From NCBI GenBank assembly GCA_022376465.1, contig JACDTU010000004.1, positions 1,922,001-1,986,000 of the forward strand: 64,000 bases of DNA, in the 5' to 3' direction. Origin of the DNA: Cubamyces lactineus. Taxonomy: Eukaryota > Basidiomycota > Agaricomycetes > Polyporales > Polyporaceae. The position numbers were made by a program, and so were the translations under genes. Below, piece by piece: positions 24,078 to 35,635 of the stretch. How positions within the stretch are numbered: the first letter of the stretch is position 1; each line of letters begins with the position of its first letter. The notes beneath the pieces are model-generated. The model ran no database searches. It was not told where the DNA came from and was given only the letters and a program-made list of their open reading frames with translations.

Positions 24078-27000
24078 ATGGGACGCCAACAGACGCTCGG
24101 TATGCACGCGTGGACGTGAATACAGAGACCCGGCTGATGATGATCCATAGGCAAGTTCTTTGGGAAGACCGGTGATCCCCCGGTGCAGGCCAAGTTGGAG
24201 GAGACGTGGGGTGGCAAGCGGAAACGCGCCGCCAAACCAGGACCTAAGGAGGAGAAGCTGGTACATGAGGAAAGGAATGAGAGCGAGAAGAATGGTTCGT
24301 CTTGCGTGTCTTAGCCTAGCGACTCTTGCTTACCACAGCAGCAGCCTCTCGATCTCCGTCACCAGCGAAGGACGGTGGGATGATGTCATGGCCATGAGCG
24401 TACCACTGATGTGCTGACTATCCCTGCAGTTCCGGAGAGAGCACCTGTATCCAAGAAGAGGCGAATCGTAGAGTCTGATTCTGAAGAATCTCCACAACGT
24501 GAGCACGAACCGATCATGACGGCCGAGTGTATGGCATAACCTGTTCTATATCAAGCCGGCCCCTCTAAGCCAGGATACAAGCCAAGTCCGAAGAAGACTT
24601 CAGCTGCCATCAACAACCATGAGAAGGTCTCCAAAGCCGTTGCAGAGGACGAACACATGGAGGAAGACGCAAGCGCAGCATCAAGCCCTGAAGATCCCGA
24701 CGAAGGGGAGGAGGAGATAGATGCTGAGGACGAAATGGAAGCAGAAGATGAAGGTGCTGCATCGCAAAAGTGCGTCTCAGATGTGCTTGGTAAGAAACTC
24801 CTTTGACTGAATCATCTCGCAAGTGCGGAGGCTGCTTTGTCGAAGACGAAGGAGGTCGACTTGCCAGGCGGCTGGAAAGTGGGGGATCCGTGAGTCTCCT
24901 CTAGTCCGTCGTCTCTGTCCGCTTGACAGCTTGTTACTAGTGTGCCATATGCTGCCCTAGCGAAAGTCTTCTCCCTTATTGAGGCAACAACTAAACGGCT
25001 GGAGAAGACATCACTTCTCACTTCCTTCTTATTGCTCGTCATTCGCCGACGCGCTAAAGGCGATACCCAGTCTCTCCTCCAAGCCGTCTACCTTTGTATC
25101 AATAGGGTACGTTGTATAGGAGTGCAATATGTACGAATGCGAACGTTAGGATGCGAACTCAACCACTTCTAGTTATGCCCAGATTATGTTGGGATCGAAC
25201 TCGGTATTGGCGAGAGCTTGCTCATCAAAGCTATAAGCGAGTCCACAGGCCGAAGCATGTCGGTTGTGAAGGCCGACCTCAAGAAGGAAGGCGACCTCGG
25301 ACTTGTGGCTATGGTATGATACAACAATCAGGACGTTCACATTCATGACATCCGTCTCACGGCCGTCGCGTCGCAGAACTCGAAGAACAGCCAGAAGACG
25401 CTGTTCAAACCCAAACCTCTGACTCTCCCGACAGTGTTCAAGAACCTCAAGGAGATTGCCCTGAGCAGCGGCCATTCTGTACGTGCGAATCATCCGTGTG
25501 GGGCGCACGAATCTCATACCTATATTTTGCCTAGTCGCAAAACAAGAAAGTCTCGATCATTACGAAGCTTCTTGCTTCTTGCCAGGGCCAGGAGGCCAAA
25601 TACATCGTCCGCAGTTTGGAAGGGAAGCTGCGGATCGGTAATGCAGAGCGCACCGTGTTGGTTGCCCTTGCACACGCGGTCATTCTCGCGGAACAGGAGA
25701 GCTGTGAGATTATTCGTGATTTGAGAGCGGCGGGCGTCGCGACTGAGATACGTACATAGCCAACAAACGATCAAGTAAGGAGAAGCTCACGGAGCGCCTC
25801 GAGGAGGCTGCGAGTATACTTAAACAAGTGTATAGGTACGAACTCCAGGAATCCTGCCCGCGTCACTAAACGCTAATGAGATTACCCAATTGGTAGCGAG
25901 TTACCCAGCTACGACCTTGTCATTCCAGCACTCCTTGATGTCGGCATCGATAGATTGCAAGAGGTATGCAAGCTGACCCCCGGGGTGCCCCTGAAACCTA
26001 TGTTGGCCAAGCCAACCAAGGCCATTGGCGAGGTGCTCGACAAGTTCGAGGGTAAGAAGTTCACGTGCGAGTACAAATATGACGGCGAACGTGCCCAGGT
26101 TAATATATGCGCTTCCATTCATCTGAGGCGCAGCGACTAATGGGCACGTTGCAGGTCCACAAGCTCGAAGACGGCACCATCGCTGTGTTCAGCCGCAACT
26201 CCGAGGACATGAGCAAGAAGTACCCTGACCTCATGGAGCAGCTTCCCCGGGTACGCGTCTTCCTTCCGGCAGCCCACTACCATGCGCTGTTGAGACGGTA
26301 TGAGATCTAACCACGCGACACGAGCAGTGCATCAAGGACGGCACGAAGACGTTCGTGTTCGATGCAGAGGCGGTGGCGATTGACAAAGACACGGGCAAGC
26401 TCATGCCGTTCCAGGAGCTTAGCCGGCGGAAGCGCAAAGACGTCAAGGTCGAGGACATCAAAGTCCGCGTCTGCCTCTTCGCATTTGACCTGCTCTACCT
26501 CAATGGCGAGGTCCGTCTACTTCCACGCCTCTCCGCCTGTGCACCTCGGACTTCCCAGCCCGGGTGCATACATCATTACTGATTGCTAACGGGCGTCTCG
26601 TGTGGGTGTACAGCCGCTGTTGCAGAAGGACTTTGAGGAACGACGCGCGCTCCTCAAGGAACACTTCCAGCCGGTCGACGGCGAGTTCCAGTTCGCGAAG
26701 GCGTCGGACTGCGAGACGACGGACGAGATCCAGGCGTTCCTAGAGGAAAGCGTCAAGGATGGCTGCGAGGGTCTCATGGTCAAGATGCTCGAGGGCGAGC
26801 TGAGTCACTACCAGCCCAGTCGGCGAACAGTGAACTGGCTCAAGGTCGGTAGCCTCGCATTCAGATTTGGGGCAAATGGCTGATACAGACTCGTCGCGTT
26901 CGTGCAGCTCAAGAAAGACTACCTCGCTGGAGTGGGCGACTCGCTTGATTTGGTCGTGGTGGGCGGCTACTACGGCAAGGGCAAGCGGACGAACGTTTAC

Positions 27001-27567
27001 GGCGCGTTCCTGCTCGCGTGCTACGACGCCGACGCGGAGGAGTACCAGACCGTCTGCAAAATCGGCACCGGGTTCAGCGACGAGGCGTTGCAGGCACACT
27101 ATGAGGCGCTCAAATCGCTCGAAATGTCCAGCCCGCGGGGAGACATCAAGGTTGGCGGTGCGAAACCGGACGTGTGGTTCGAACCTAAGGTCGTCTGGGA
27201 GGTCCTCACGGCCGACCTGAGCTTGAGCCCGATCTACACAGCTGCGCAGGGTCTGGTACGCGCGCCTATCTGCTTGAGGAATTCGGGACACCTCCACTGA
27301 CGTCTTTATGTGTATGCGTGCGTGCAGGTGGAAGAGCGTGGCATCTCCCTGCGCTTTCCGAGGTTCATTCGTGTGCGGGACGACAAGGCCGCCGATGACG
27401 CGACGGGGCCGGAGCAGGTGAGCAGTCCGCGGGACACGTTTGAGATGTCATCCTGGCTTACGCGCGCTTACGTCCTCCAGATCGCGGAGATGTACCAGCG
27501 GCAGGCTCTCGCGCAGAGCAAGGGGAAGAAGGGCAAGGGTGGGGACGCAGATGACGGGTTCTGGTAG
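24078..27567 (+). CDS. LIG1: ATP-dependent DNA ligase I
   Basis: Seals nicks in DNA, mainly between Okazaki fragments, in the nucleus; about 830 residues after splicing. The N-terminus [13 protein letters not shown] carries a PCNA-interacting PIP box (Q4..L7..F10-F11); the intron 24100-24150 splits it. A charged region with KKRRIV and acidic runs (possible nuclear localisation) follows. The DNA-binding domain starts near [14 protein letters not shown]. Catalytic core: motif [13 protein letters not shown] with the adenylated Lys, [14 protein letters not shown], motif [16 protein letters not shown], motif [13 protein letters not shown], motif V WLKLKKDYL, then the OB-fold with [16 protein letters not shown] and the C-terminal [16 protein letters not shown]. 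About fifteen introns. Ends DADDGFW, TAG at 27565-27567. Confidence 0.95.
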
Positions 27568-27720
27568 CGTCGGGACGACAGCAGCAGTTCTCTTGTCGCG
27601 CCAGGTGTTTTAGTAGGTATTTTGCGATTAGGGTAAGTTATATTAGGAGCACGGACACACAACACGAAAAGCGCAAGCAGTCCACCCAATGCGGCCAAAA
27701 CGCGAGGTGGTACGTCTATA

Positions 27721-28344
27721 TTATTTTGAGGCGGCGGCCTTGGCCGTCTCCTGCGCAGCTTCCGTTGCTGCCTGCGCTGGGGCAGGGTTGCCCTCGAGCT
27801 TCTTGTCCCGGCCGCCAAAGTACCAGTAGTTAGCAAAACGGCCGAGCTGCACTGTCTGTGCGGACGCATTCGTCGCGTGACAGGCGAAGAGCAGGTAGTT
27901 TCGGGGTTGTACGCGCCATGCTGTACTCAATCAATGAGGTGGCGGCCCTTGAGGATTGAGCAGAAGAGTCCACATACCGAAACGCATGAACACCATGCTA
28001 AGGGAGAGAGCATGTCAGGCCCTCAAGTGCACATGCGATGAATGATTTGAAGACTCACGAGTAGGATGCGAGGGCAGTCGTCATCGCTCCGGAAATGACC
28101 TCCTCATCTTTCCGCAAGTCAGCGAGGGCAGCGAGGGGGAGACCCCAGTTGGCGACCTAGAATAGAGGGCGTGAGCGGGTCGGACGGACAACGGAAAGCC
28201 AAGGGAGACGGACCGGTCCCCAGAAATGTGTGCCTGTAAGAAGCTGGTGAGCTGACGCAGAAGAAAGGAGAGTAACGGAGACGCACTGAAGAAGTATTCG
28301 CGGGCAGCAGGGGACTTGAGCCAGGTGAAGAAGCGGGCGGCCAT
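27721..28344 (-). CDS. MPC1: Mitochondrial pyruvate carrier subunit MPC1
   Basis: Inner-membrane carrier subunit that, with an MPC2/MPC3 partner, brings pyruvate into mitochondria. Joined exons give [20 protein letters not shown], then [59 protein letters not shown] and [19 protein letters not shown]. The THFWGP, ISGPMT-like and PRNYLLF blocks align with yeast and animal MPC1. Five exons; the 20-base second exon codes STHFWGP. The C-terminal tail after [10 protein letters not shown] is Ala/Glu-rich. It lies tail to tail with LIG1 (153 bases between stops). ATG at 28342-28344, TAA at 27721-27723. Confidence 0.95.
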
Positions 28345-28885
28345 GGTGGGAGAGGGTATCTTTCAAGAGCACGTCTGGCGTCGAGTCGACTCGAGCCACT
28401 TGGAACACTGTGCCGCTCAGCGTCTATGCCCTTTCTGGGTGCATCCACGTGGCACCAGGCGCCCGCCTTCACTAGTCCGAATTGGCCGGAGTTGCAGCGT
28501 TCTCGGCGACCTCGACGACGGCGGACGACTTCTGGGTGTGTTAATCGTGCTGGGCTCTGGTGGCTGTCTGAATCTGTGTGGCTGGTGCATGGTGGCTGGT
28601 GATAGCGGCCCGTGGCTTGCTTTGTGTGTGGGTGGATGATGAAGGGAGAGCTATTGGATTGTGAGCGAGACTCGAGGACGCTCCATCTGCCTCGTTGCAG
28701 GCTTCGGAGGAAGCGCCAGAAGGGTCGTGCTTGACTGTCTCTCGTGCAGACGCCCCGTCCCTTTCCTCCCTCTGTCTCTCGTCCACTCTCCCCAGACGCC
28801 CCCTGTCTCTTTCGCCGTCTCTCCTCGGCCTTATCCATCTTCGCTGTGCGCTCCGGCCCTCGACTACCCTGAAGCTTTCGAAGCT
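28345..28885. other. Divergent promoter, MPC1 / hypothetical gene
   Basis: Gap of 541 bases between divergent genes, with long accidental frames on both strands (e.g. 28119-28838 minus). The part from 28740 to 28870 is C/T-rich, as usual in fungal leader regions. Confidence 0.5.
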
Positions 28886-30350
28886 ATGCAGGCTTTTCCT
28901 ACCGGCGATCGATACTATGGCCAGCAGCAGCCAGCCGGCTACTTCCAGCAGTATCCTGGCTATGGCTACCCGCAACCTGCCTCTCAGCAGCCCATCGCGG
29001 CTCCCTTCCCGCTCTACCCGCCTCACTATGAACAGATGCCCCCGAGCACACCACACCTACAGCCAGGGCGCCCGCGCCCCCTCGCGCGCGAGTCCTCGAG
29101 GGCTTCCACTCCAGGCAGACCGGACGGAAGGCCACTTAAGTCGGCTATGAAGCGGACCAAGACCCCAGACCGACCTCCGCCCTTGGCTTCCGCGCACTCT
29201 TCGAGGGGACGGCCAGAGTCCCTCAGGCGCAAGAGGACACGCTCAGGATCGAGATTGCGCTCGAACTCCATCCCACGCTTCGAACCCGGTGCGTGACTTC
29301 ACCGGTGGTGTTGTGGCCAGATCATCTCATCCCCATTAGATCACCTCATCCTCACGCTGCGGTCCACCAACCAGTTGGTCGTCGAAAATCTCACAAACCA
29401 CCAGATGGGCGACGAGCTCACTGAGGAGGTCCTGCCCATATGGCCGCGAGGCGCGAACACCATCGAAAACCGCCGTGGCAAGTGGCAGATAGAGTTCGCG
29501 GGGACACCATGGTCCTGTAGCGGCCTTGATGCGATAATGTGGGTTTATGGTTTCATGACCGGAGATTGTCCGCGGCTAACGTCCTACTCCGCGCTGCGGC
29601 AGGGCAGCCAAGATGATCTGCCGGCTGTATCTCGTGCTTGCTCGTCAGGTATGCGTGTTGCGTGGGATACGCCACATGTGCACACGCTGACATTGCTCCC
29701 AGGGTTATTCGTACCTCTCAACCATCAACATAGGCAACCCAGTACGTATTCATAGCGACACGCAGACGGGCTCATTGCTGAGTATTGCCTCCAGTGGAAG
29801 CCACCATCGATGGTGTTCGTTGACACGACTCCGGACTACGAAGCACTAGTGTTCTTGATCATGCTATCGAAGCGCGGTGATAGGCTAACGATCATCGACG
29901 GCCCCATCGAGTTAACACAGCAACTTGGGATCGAGCTACGCCGCAACTTTCCCCGCAGGATCACTACCGACCGCGCCACAGAGGACGGCCTGCACATATT
30001 TGAGGTCAAGAAAGGCAGCTACGGCAGTAAGTACATCTCTATCTCCGCCTCCGTCCCCTCCATCGCCGTCGCGAGACTAATCATCCCTTCTTCCCTCCAC
30101 TCCGCCGTGATACCCTGTCTGCTGACGCGTGACAGTGCCGACGGTAGACAAGAGCATGCTGATCGCGTTCGTGCTGCACTTCTTCAACTCGGCGGGCTTC
30201 CGTCTGAGTGGGAGCATCCCCATGGGCTCACGAAACCCGTTCAACTTTGGACACCGCAAGGAGATGTGGGTCTTCAAGAGCCTCCCGTGGCGACCCGGGA
30301 CACGCGAAGAGCTCCGCCCCGAGAGCCGCCAAAGTCGCAACGCCGCATGA
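28886..30350 (+). CDS. Hypothetical protein with disordered N-terminus and folded C-terminal domain
   Basis: No family recognised. Six exons (28886-29288, 29340-29538, 29603-29648, 29703-29741, 29795-30026, 30136-30350) sum to 1134 bases, 377 residues, with all phases consistent. The first 65 residues are rich in Q, Y, P and G (GYFQQYPGYGYPQPASQQP), then a basic Ser/Arg region (LKSAMKRTKTPDRPP, RRKRTRSGSRLR) that looks nuclear. The rest looks globular: LILTLRSTNQLVVENL, MAAKMICRLYLVLARQGYSY, PSMVFVDTTPDYEALVFLIM and KSMLIAFVLHFFNSAGFRLS. The domain order suggests a nuclear or RNA-linked protein, but no motif proves this. Probably a conserved basidiomycete protein of unknown function. Confidence 0.8.
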
Positions 30351-30976
30351 CCTCGGGGTGGGGGCGGCTCGGTGTGCGCGTTGAGTCGCGTAGACGATCT
30401 GCAGGTTACGATCGCATGAACGCATGAACGCACGAACCGTCAACGACTTGTGTACATGACGAAAGCCTCTGGGGCTGCTGTGGCGTGTTGTGTCGGGTCT
30501 CGTTGTGCCCTCCTCGCTGCTGGGGCTGATCCGCCCTATCGTCGCAGGGTTTTTCTCACTATGTTGTTGTTATTGGGCTGTATAATGTGCTGAATCTCGC
30601 GTGCTGGTACTGTATGCGCTCATCCACGTTGTAAATGATCTCGCCGCTGTATATAAAGCTGTATCATGCCTTATAGACCACCGTTTCCTCTGTCCCCGGG
30701 CCTCAGGTCCACCGTCCCCCAACCCGTCACAATATTGGCCGTCATCGAGGTGAGTCCGGACAAAATGGTTGACCGGTTGACTGTGTATAAAGCAGAATCC
30801 AAGTCCTATACATGCACCGCGACACATCGTCCTCTTCAGCGATCTATGCCGTACTCTAACAACGAGAAAATGTTTGTCCGATCCGCACGGACGAATGGGT
30901 ATCTGGTGCTGATCACAGCCCGTGTCGAGAAACTGAAAGCAATCGGTCCGTCCCGCCCATCCCATCTATCTATCCT
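30351..30976. other. Convergent 3' region
   Basis: Between two genes that end towards each other. Frames at 30570-31022 are short and unconvincing; no gene recognised. Confidence 0.5.
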
Positions 30977-31602
30977 CTACTTGTTCTTCTTGGCCTTCGT
31001 ATCAGCCTTGTTTTTGGGCTGAGCCGTTGGGCCCGACTGGGTGTTCCGGATGGACTGAGTGGACTGGGTACCCTGCGCCTGCGAGACCGTCCCGGAGACA
31101 GCCTGAGGCTGGCGCTTAGGGGTCACAGCAGGTCGCTTCTTCGCCGCGGTCGGCTGCGTCCACCCTCGCTCTTCCCAGCCGTCGTCGTCGTCGTCATCGT
31201 CATCGTCGGCGCTGTCGCCATTGACACTGTCGTCGTCGGACACCCGGTCGTCTGTGCCTGCGCGGAGACCGATCTCGGGCTCGTCGCCGGCCAGACCGAC
31301 GGCTTGAACAGGCTGCTCGTCGGCATCGTCGTTCGAGCTATCGGGCGGACGCGTGTGTACAGTCAGTGCTGGGATTGGAAATACGGATCGCTGGAGACGT
31401 ACGTGTTACTGCAATGAGATGGGGGGAGCGGACCGCTGACCATCTCTGCGACAGGCGCGAGGTGGATCAGCGTAGTGGCCGCAGAAGCGCACAGGGCGCG
31501 GTCGTCGTCGATGACTGCCGGAACGTCCATGAGTCGGACGGCATTGGCGACGGGAGTGTCGGCGGGGAGAGAAGTAGTATTGGGGGTGATGTCGACGGAC
31601 AT
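30977..31602 (-). CDS. IPRG-family acidic protein A (diverged member)
   Basis: Not a known family. Two exons, 31403-31602 and 30977-31337, give 561 bases and 186 residues; the donor is gtacgt and the acceptor CCGATAG. The N-terminus reads MSVDITPNTTSLPADTPVA and MDVPAVIDDDRALCASAATT; the middle is acidic and disordered, ending in nine consecutive Asp followed by GWEERGWTQPTAAKKR, then a Gln/Thr/Ser-rich tail ending NKADTKAKKNK. The pattern acidic run, aromatic, (I/E)(P/E)RG, basic tail is shared with the three minus-strand genes at 33001, 34984 and 36642, with EERG in place of IPRG. Exon 1 has the same length (200) and phase as that of member D. Charge layout suggests a nuclear or nucleic-acid-linked protein; this is inference. 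Confidence 0.65.
31181..31207. repeat. Trinucleotide repeat coding an Asp run
   Basis: On the plus strand (GTC)5 followed by alternating ATC and GTC triplets; on the coding minus strand it reads GAC/GAT and encodes the Asp run of IPRG-family member A. Mixed codons suggest it is partly stabilised against slippage. Confidence 0.8.
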
Positions 31603-33000
31603 GGTCAGATGCGTCAGTGGGCGGATGGGGAGGTAATGGGTATACTGAGAGACGATATGGACCGAGGTCAAGCTTCAGCCGTTCGTTAAATATCTTGAGC
31701 GGCTTGCACCGCCAGAAGCAAACTTTCTTCTCCCTGGGAGGCAAAGAAGGTCAAGAATTCGCACCCGTATCGATTGTGGTTGGATGATGTTACGACGCAG
31801 GTTCGAGGACCGCAATCGTGCTCGGAGGTGCAGGAGGCGGAGCGGTAAGTGGCATACGCGACGTGCACCGGCGGCATAACTGACTACTCAGGATCCGAAA
31901 CCGCAACACGAGGCAATGCGAATTGCGGAGAGATGAACCTGGTGAACCCTTGGTTCCGAGGTCCGGCGGTTGAGGCGTTGCGTCCTCATTTACTGTGAGA
32001 AGGTGGACCCACGGACGCTGATGTCGACGTCTTCCAGGTGGACACGAACTTCCGCCAGCAACCGCCAGCACAGCACCGTTGAGCCATGGCACGTCCGCGC
32101 GGCGCTCCAGCGAGCGGCGTACTCACTGGCAGATCGGATGCCTTCCACGACACAGGTCCAACCAAGCACTTCCTTTCTTTCTGGTTAACATGGAGGCTGG
32201 GCTGCGTATAAAGGTCCTCGGGAGTGCACAAATACGTTGCCCTCGGCAATCCGGGATTGACAGACGTGTTTCAGGTCCGCTACGGTTGATTAGCTCGAAA
32301 GCGATGCGATGTCGGGCACGGTGTAAGCCCCTTGGGCAGCTTAGAGAGGACCAGCATCAATGCATCATGAGCATGATCAGCGCCAGCGACAGTGAGAAGT
32401 CATCACATTTCTGGCGTCGCTCATCTGCTTATTACGTGCGGCCGCGCAGTGCTGTGAAAACATGCCACAATCCTGATGTAAACGCGGGGAAAGACCCGTT
32501 CCAGGTGCTAGCCTCGCCAGCTTGGAGTGCCACAGTAAATAATTCTGTGGCGGTAAACTACACGGAATAGTCCACTCTTTCTACGGCGATGCACATGACG
32601 GCAGTCTAAGTCTGGGACAGAATCTTAACCACAAACTGTGCCGCCGCTGTCTGAAGGGTTACAGTGGACGTCCAACCGCGGTGGTACGACATGGCGACGG
32701 CTCCCGAGTCGCAACCTGGGCAAAGGAACGCCAATCACAAATGCAACCCAGGAGTCCATATATCATGCATACTGGGGTACATCATGCGTCTGCGATGCTA
32801 CGGCGTACAGACTAAAAACCGAGCGACTATGTCCGTCCAATAACGGTCCGAAACAAGAGGGTATATATCATCGCGACTAAGGCACTGCCCGTTCAGGCCC
32901 TTCAGTGGGTAGTCCGAACACTACTGAACTCCGACTGGCACCCAAGCACGTCTATCTGCCTTTGGGTATATTGTCGTTAGAGTTGTCGTGGACGCTGAAT
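31603..33000. other. Gene-poor stretch, possible decayed family member
   Basis: About 1.4 kb. On the minus strand near 32230-31980 there is a TATA-like CTTTATACGC at 32206-32215 and a frame reading LLAEVRVHLEDVDISVRGS before a stop, loosely like the N-terminal region of family member D (ALVAEVTRDIGMHLDV). No acidic/IPRG exon follows before gene A, so I do not call a gene. The rest shows nothing. Confidence 0.35.
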
Positions 33001-33663
33001 TTAATGCGGACGAGGTGGGGGTTTCTTGATGCCTGCTCCCGCCCCGGTTTGTGTACCCCTAGGAATCCAGAAATCGTCCTCATCTTCGTCCTCCTCGCAG
33101 CATTCCCTGGGGTGAGATATTGCATCAGCTGATCAGTCAAGTGTAGGCAGCTGATGGGATACTCACGGGCCCAGCACTGAGCTTGGCGGCGGATGCTGTT
33201 CAAGGCCGGCGTCATGAACGCGGGCGTCTTCAGGCGTGCTGATACCGGATGGTCAGCATGCATGTCGATTCATTCGTGGAGAATCAGAAGAGGGCGTGGT
33301 GGTGAGGAAGGCTTACCTGATCTCTGCGGAGACCCCGGACGGCAGCTCATCAGATGCAGGCTTGTCGAAGTATTCGGCCCCGTCCGAGTCCCTCGTCGCA
33401 GCGGGCGACGTCTCAGCAGAGCTAGCAGCCGAGTTACTATCCGAGTTATTCGTAGGTGTTGCGCTGGGTAGGAGAGCACTCTTGTCAGGCATTCGTACGA
33501 GATGGATGGTTGATTGCTGTACGCACCTGGCCAGTGGGACTAGCAGAGGATTCGTGCATGAGCCGTATTCAAGCTCCGAGTCGCTGCTGGACTGGCGGAG
33601 ATGTCTTGCGTCTTCTGGCCCAGCGGCCTTGGACGTCAACTTGTCAGAGGGTTCATACGCCAT
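33001..33663 (-). CDS. IPRG-family acidic protein B
   Basis: Not a known family. Three exons, 33317-33663, 33167-33238 and 33001-33106, sum to 525 bases and 174 residues with matching phases; stop TAA at 33001-33003. It starts MAYEPSDKLTSKAAGPEDA, continues Ser/Asp/Ala-rich and disordered, and ends ECCEEDEDEDDFWIPRGTQT followed by GAGAGIKKPPPRPH. The final exon carries the acidic run and the FWIPRG motif. An optional 60-base intron (CTA/gtccca to GACAAG, coding strand) lies inside exon 1 and would keep the frame, so the true exon count may be four. A strong TATA box lies 96 bases upstream. The motif is shared with members C and D. Confidence 0.7.
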
Positions 33664-34983
33664 GCTGCTTTGAGGTATTAAACGCTAGGGGGTATTGGAT
33701 TGTCGGCGGTTGGGAGGGGTGGTGGTACGGTGTGGAAGCCCCTGGCCAGGCCCAGGTGTTTATATACTCACGACCACAATAACGGACTCTGAATGCGATT
33801 TGAGCTTATGCATAGTGACACAGCGAGCGCTGTGTGCATCCACTGGCGTTGCGAATCGCCCGAGACGGTGGCGGCGCCAAGGCGGTCACTGATTCACCGG
33901 AGGACACAGCGCGAAGCACGCCTGAAGGCATCCTCGTTAATGGAGGGTGCGCCCAAAGCTTCTGTGAAGAAGTGGCCAGGCTCTCTACCAGATACACGCA
34001 CTGCTACCAAAGCCAGGTTGGACTGCTCTGGGTGCACCGAAATCTCCAAGTGGCTGAACAGCCAGCTGACTTCAGCCGTTGGCAGCGCTAGGTGAGTTTG
34101 ATGGCCTAATTTACACGCGCATTGTATCCTCGAGGCGCAGGAACGTGGCACAGAGTCGATACATGCAGCCTGGATGCAAAGGCATGGGCATAGCGTTCAA
34201 ACAGCCGTCAAGCTGCATAGCGCAAAACGAATGGGGGCATTAGCTTCTAGCAATTGAAACCTACGCCAATGGAACCCCCAGCGAACGCACAGGTCGGCTT
34301 GAATATAATGTGTTGTTATGAAAGTATCCTGAAGGCGGTGCTAGTTTTCTCGAAGTCAAAATTGCCAGCCGAGGATTTTCCATTCGATGTGGTGGTGTGC
34401 GGCGTCCTCATTGTAACCTGCTCTCAGCATGGTGGCAAAGGATCTCGTGAGACCGAACGTAGTACGGTCCTATGTACGACGCAGCATCCTAGCTACAAAG
34501 CTAAATATACGCCCACACTGCACAGCTATACCGCTGTCTGTTACTCGATGTTTTGATGTAATCGCCTGTATAGTAGGACCCTAGTTTCATATTTGTCAGT
34601 ACCGGGGATCAGCAGGCCAACGAAATGTAGGATGAGAGTAACGTACATAGTAGTAAGCATAGGACAGCTCCGCGGCGGCAGTGCAATGTGTACTTGCAAG
34701 CGTCGCTTGTACTCGCATATGCAACCTTCCAAGTAACCATTGTGCGCTCTAGTATAATCTCGTGGTCCTGGTCCAATATTAACACGTGCTCAACGATATG
34801 AGATGTCGAGTAACCGTTATTTGACTCCAGGAGATTAGTTTGCTGGTACAAGTTGGGCTCAGTCGCACGGTTGCCAAGTATCACCGTGGATATGTGATAC
34901 TGTATAGCTTAACAGTTTACTCTGTACAAGTACACCCGCAACCGCTGGTCCCGCTTCCCGCACTGCCTGAATTACCGATGCTT
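33664..34983. other. Gene-poor stretch between family members B and C
   Basis: About 1.3 kb, visibly more AT-rich in 34230-34980 than the conserved genes. Short frames on both strands give nothing recognisable. No terminal repeats of a transposon were found by eye. Confidence 0.45.
33759..33769 (-). promoter_or_regulatory. TATA box of IPRG-family member B
   Basis: GAGTATATAAA on the minus strand, about 100 bases before the ATG at 33663. It is one of the cleanest TATA matches in the window and supports this small gene being transcribed. Confidence 0.5.
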
Positions 34984-35635
34984 CTACGAACGCTTCGCGG
35001 GTACGGCGGTATTCTTTTTTGCAGGGACTGACGGCGCCTTTGAAGCTACAGGCGTGGCGGTCGGAGTAGCCTTCGAGGACTGTGCCGTAGCGGGGGCACC
35101 TGACGGCTTCGCGGGTGCCGTTGGCATTTTGCGCTTGCTGGCGCTAGCTCCCGTGGTATACCCGCGCGGGATGAATCCGTCATCTGAATCTGAAGAGTAT
35201 CTGAGGCAGTACCTCCGTTAGCTGCACCCTGACCAATCGTGTTCGGCATCGGAACTAACATATCGCTATCCTCAGAATCTGGAGTGGTGCTAGTAGGGTG
35301 GTGGTCAGACGATCAGTGCCGTAAAGACCGCTGTACTTGCGACTCATGCTTACGAGCGCGCTTCATCGGAGTTCGTATCTGCTTCTTCTACGTCGTCTGA
35401 CGGATCTGTCTTCTTCACGAGGCTAGCGGTCCCCTCGACTTCGGAAGACCTGGAACCGTATAAATAACTACAAGGAGTAACGCTACTCGTGGCCATTTCA
35501 AGCGCACCTCGTCGGCAGCATATCAACGTTGATATATTCTCTAGGGCTCCCGGGGGCAGATTGGTGCGCTTCGCCGGAGGCACCGACATTGGCAGAGGGG
35601 ATTGTCACAGACGTCGCTGGAGCGGCAGTATCCAT
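34984..35635 (-). CDS. IPRG-family acidic protein C
   Basis: Not a known family. Four exons, 35508-35635, 35354-35449, 35234-35289 and 34984-35189, sum to 486 bases and 161 residues; stop TAG at 34984-34986. It starts MDTAAPATSVTIPSANVGAS, has an acidic middle (KKTDPSDDVEEADTNSDEA, TTPDSEDSD) and then IDSDDGFIPRGYTTG, ASASKRKMPTAPAKP and a Pro/Ala/Thr/Lys tail ending KKNTAVPAKRS. The exon with IPRG starts just before the motif, as in member B; its 44-base intron contains a good branch site (GCTAAC). The start is uncertain: the frame is open upstream to an ATG at 35794, and an additional upstream exon is possible, so the N-terminus may be longer. Confidence 0.65.

Noticed and set aside
26740..27297. 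Minus-strand frame of 185 residues opposite DNA ligase I
   Set aside because: Shadow of the GC-rich ligase exon on the other strand; the ligase frame is certain.
28119..28838. Minus-strand frame of 239 residues over the MPC1 5' region
   Set aside because: It overlaps MPC1 exons in another frame and the divergent promoter; composition is Arg/Ser-rich without a recognisable fold.
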